Program-made: the position numbers and the translations under genes
The notes under the pieces: model-generated
What the model was told of the DNA's origin: nothing
What the model saw: only the letters and a program-made list of their open reading frames with translations
Databases searched by the model: none
Part shown: in pieces, positions 5,517 to 7,540 of the stretch
Position numbering within the stretch: the stretch's first letter is position 1
How the letters are laid out: every line of letters begins with the position of its first letter
Assembly (NCBI GenBank): GCA_029212955.1
Contig: JARGOW010000004.1
Coordinates: 4,976 to 12,515 of the forward strand
Direction: 5' to 3'
From: Planctomycetota bacterium
GTDB taxonomy: Bacteria; Planctomycetota; UBA1135; GCA-002686595
DNA: 7,540 nt

Positions 5517-6764
5517 CTAAACGAATGGCGTGGGTTCCAGCCCCTGGGGGCGGGCGTCCGGCCGTGCAAACACGATTTGCACGTCGCCCAACCTACGCTC
5601 ATCAAAGCCTCCCTCACAGTAGGCGAAGTAGAACTCCCAGAGACGGAGGAAGTCCTCATCGAATCCCAGCTCTTGGGCCTCGGCCCAGTGACTGCGGAGA
5701 TTGCTGCGCCAAATGGATAGGGTTCGCGCGTAGTGCGGCCCGATGTCTTCCATGTGAACGGCCTTCAGATCGCTGGCCTCCGAAGAGGAATGTATGAGCG
5801 CCCCAACGGAAGGGATGCAGCAGCCAGGAAAGATGTAGCGCTTGATGAAGTCCACGCTACGGCGAGCTTGCTCATAGTACGGATCGGCAATCGTGATCGA
5901 CTGAAGGCACATGATCCCCGTGGGCTTTAGCAGCCTGGCGCAGGTGGCAAAATACTCGTCGAAGTATTGATGTCCGATGGCCTCGATCATTTCGACGGAG
6001 ACCAACTTGTCATACTGCCCTCCTAGCTTGCGGTAGTCCTCGAGCAGCACCGTGACCCGATCGGAAAGGCCAGCCTCAGCCACTCGCCTGACAGCCAACG
6101 AATACTGCTCCTTCGAAATGGTGGTGGTCGTCACCCGGCACCCAAAGTTCTTGGCAGCATGCAAGGCCATGCTCCCCCAACCGGTTCCGATCTCGAGAAG
6201 GTGATCGCTGGCTTTCAATTCCAACTTGCGACAGGCTCGCTCCATCTTCGCGATAGATGCCTCCTCCATCGTACTGTCCACGGACTCGAAGTAGCCGCAG
6301 GAATAGGTCATCGTGGGGTCGAGGAACAATCCGAAGAACTCGTTCGAAAGATCGTAGTGGGCCGAGATGTTGCTCCGGCTCCCCGCCTGCGTGTTGCGAC
6401 GCAACAGGTGGTAGGCCGACAACAGTGGCTTGGACAATACGGCGAGCCCGCCGTCCATGGACTGCATGATTTCTTCATTACGCACCATGACTCGGACCAC
6501 ATCCGAGGGATTCGGAGAGGACCAAAGCCCCTGGGCGAAGGATTCTCCAGCACCCAAATTCCCCCGGCGCAGGAGCACATCCCAAAAGCGCGCATCGTGC
6601 ACCATCACGGTCGCTTCAGGTCCAGATCCACCGCCCGGGCCGTAATGGAGCGACGCCCCATCTTGCGTCACAGTCAATCGGCCTCGCAATAGGCCTTCAA
6701 AGCGTTTGCGGATCAGTCGTTCGGGCAGCCGGGCCTGCCCCTTGGTCTTCAGCGTGGAATTCAT
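5517..6764 (-). CDS. cfa: Cyclopropane-fatty-acid synthase family SAM-dependent methyltransferase
   Basis: The 415-residue product belongs to the Cfa family, which moves a methylene or methyl group from SAM onto the double bond of phospholipid acyl chains at the membrane face. The N-terminal lipid-binding region spans about 1-125. SAHYDLSNEFFGLFLDP and MTYSCGYF (C156) mark the active-site entrance. LLEIGTGWGSMA (190-200) is the SAM-binding loop. SVEMIEAIG carries the conserved Glu (E261), and IGPHYARTL the Tyr (Y345). In E. coli Cfa, bicarbonate is held by C139, E239, H266, I268 and Y317. Here the equivalents are C156, E261, Q288, I290 and Y345, so only the His is replaced. The product could be a cyclopropane, a methyl-branched or a methylated unsaturated chain; related methyltransferases serve furan fatty acid synthesis in alphaproteobacteria. 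The start is 6 bases after the DUF1365 stop with only a weak AGAG before it. The DUF2878 gene follows after 8 bases. Confidence 0.92.
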   Translation of the reverse strand: MNSTLKTKGQARLPERLIRKRFEGLLRGRLTVTQDGASLHYGPGGGSGPEATVMVHDARFWDVLLRRGNLGAGESFAQGLWSSPNPSDVVRVMVRNEEIMQSMDGGLAVLSKPLLSAYHLLRRNTQAGSRSNISAHYDLSNEFFGLFLDPTMTYSCGYFESVDSTMEEASIAKMERACRKLELKASDHLLEIGTGWGSMALHAAKNFGCRVTTTTISKEQYSLAVRRVAEAGLSDRVTVLLEDYRKLGGQYDKLVSVEMIEAIGHQYFDEYFATCARLLKPTGIMCLQSITIADPYYEQARRSVDFIKRYIFPGCCIPSVGALIHSSSEASDLKAVHMEDIGPHYARTLSIWRSNLRSHWAEAQELGFDEDFLRLWEFYFAYCEGGFDERRLGDVQIVFARPDARPQGLEPTPFV

Positions 6765-6770
6765 GGATCT

Positions 6771-7538
6771 CTAGGGGTTTGGGAGCGAAGCCTTGCGCTT
6801 CTTGGGATGGGTGTAGAACGGAATTCGCTTCATGTAGAGGCGTACTGCATGCCAATAAATCCCCAACGGAATCCAGTAGGTCTGCATCGGAAAGGCCAGC
6901 AGGCTTCGCGCCAGTGAGCCACCGGTGATCGGCTTTCGATGGGCTTTCAAGCCGGCCTGGAAAACAACAGAATCCTCTTCCAGATTGGCCATGTGAACCT
7001 CAAGCGCGCCATCCGGCGTCGTGAAACGCCACCTGTAACTTTGCTCCATGGGAAAGAATGGAGAGATGTGGAAGGCCTTTTCGAATCGGAACTCGTGGGT
7101 TTCCGAACCGGAGGATCCGCGGGCATCCAAGACATAGCGATGCCTTTCGCCCCACGGTGTGTTGGTGATTTCAGCCACGATCGCTTGCAGGGCCTCGGCC
7201 TCATCAAAGCAGTAGTAGAAGCTCACCGGATTGAATAGGAACCCCCAAGTTCGCATCTGGGTTAGGACGCGTACGGCCCCCTTTGGCCGGAATGAGAGCT
7301 TCTCCTCTACGCATCTTCGCACGGCTTCTTCAAGGGGGATGTCCGGGTCACCCAGGTAGTCCTTCCGCGCGAACCGACAAAGGTTCCACCGCTCGATGGA
7401 CCAAAGCCAGCGGCCCTTGAAGACCTCCCCCAATTCATTCAGGTCCAGGTATAGATAGCAGACCCGGTTCCGAAACGTGTGTCGTTTCGGAGTGTGGCGG
7501 GAATGGTAGACCTGCCCCTCATACATGGCGCTCTTCAT
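6771..7538 (-). CDS. DUF1365 family protein of a lipid-modification operon
   Basis: The 255-residue product matches DUF1365. Visible signatures are YEGQVYHSRHTPKRHTFRN near the N-terminus, LDLNEL, YLGDP, FLFNPVSFYYCFD, AEITNTPWGERHRYVL, FEKAFHISPFFPM, YRWRF and a C-terminal YWHAVRLYMKRIPFYTHP. The family is about 250 residues long, so the gene appears complete. Its biochemical role is not established. It commonly lies next to Cfa-family methyltransferases together with an FAD-dependent oxidoreductase, pointing to modification of membrane fatty acids. The ATG at 7538 is only two bases from the window edge, so an upstream extension or overlapping gene cannot be excluded; a second ATG at 7526 is the other candidate. 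Homologues begin within a few residues of YEGxVxHxR, which fits either. It is the first visible gene of the unit, and its promoter must lie outside the window. Confidence 0.88.
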   Translation of the reverse strand: MKSAMYEGQVYHSRHTPKRHTFRNRVCYLYLDLNELGEVFKGRWLWSIERWNLCRFARKDYLGDPDIPLEEAVRRCVEEKLSFRPKGAVRVLTQMRTWGFLFNPVSFYYCFDEAEALQAIVAEITNTPWGERHRYVLDARGSSGSETHEFRFEKAFHISPFFPMEQSYRWRFTTPDGALEVHMANLEEDSVVFQAGLKAHRKPITGGSLARSLLAFPMQTYWIPLGIYWHAVRLYMKRIPFYTHPKKRKASLPNP

Positions 7539-7540
7539 AG

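Noticed and set aside
4826..5659. A 277-codon minus-strand open frame across the DUF2878 gene
   Set aside because: It overlaps the ends of both DUF1028 and Cfa genes and reads the DUF2878 gene out of frame. The DUF2878 frame gives a coherent membrane protein instead.
1..7540. CRISPR arrays, tRNA or rRNA genes, insertion sequences, toxin-antitoxin or phage genes
   Set aside because: No spaced direct repeats, tRNA-like folds, rRNA motifs, transposase motifs or terminal repeats were seen. Nearly all of the window is accounted for by the seven genes.

Overview
This is a GC-rich bacterial window with six apparently intact protein genes and one truncated gene. It has no RNA genes, mobile elements or CRISPR. 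The best lineage guess is Planctomycetota. The main clue is the C-terminal domain of the secreted protein at 3377-4900 (motifs LGSLSGTTPGT, VPLNQDG, LGTLDTQG, LPPG), which I recall as a recurring module of secreted planctomycete proteins. An adenylosuccinate lyase of the animal-like type and scarce Shine-Dalgarno sites are compatible with this. The assignment is inference; no marker gene is present.

Left part, minus strand. purB (adenylosuccinate lyase, 3171 down to 1735) is followed after 11 bases by a ZnT9/SLC30A9-like cation diffusion facilitator (1723-731). The purB stop codon overlaps the transporter's ribosome binding site, so the two look co-transcribed and coupled. Further down the same strand, after about 0.2 kb with a possible promoter and two GC-rich hairpins, a sugar-phosphate isomerase/epimerase-like TIM-barrel gene begins and runs off the left edge.

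Centre, plus strand. A single gene (3377-4900) is divergent from purB. It encodes an exported multidomain protein: signal peptide, DUF1028 domain (N-terminal-nucleophile hydrolase fold) carrying a Cys-rich stretch, an Ig-like middle region, and the planctomycete-type C-terminal domain. An extended -10 box lies exactly where it would give a leaderless transcript. Predicted signal peptide cleavage would leave threonine as residue 1, which suits an N-terminal-nucleophile enzyme.

Right part, minus strand, convergent with the centre gene. A tight three-gene unit encodes DUF1365, a cyclopropane-fatty-acid-synthase-family methyltransferase and the membrane protein DUF2878, with gaps of 6 and 8 bases. 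This trio is known from proteobacterial membrane-lipid modification clusters, often near an FAD oxidoreductase and an ECF sigma/ChrR stress module, which here would lie beyond the right edge. The likely job is SAM-dependent alkylation of unsaturated phospholipid acyl chains. The methyltransferase keeps most of the bicarbonate-site residues known from E. coli Cfa but has Gln where the His is expected.

The most interesting items are the DUF1028 exoprotein and the lipid-modification trio with its altered active site. I see no defence system or other clearly new multigene machine.
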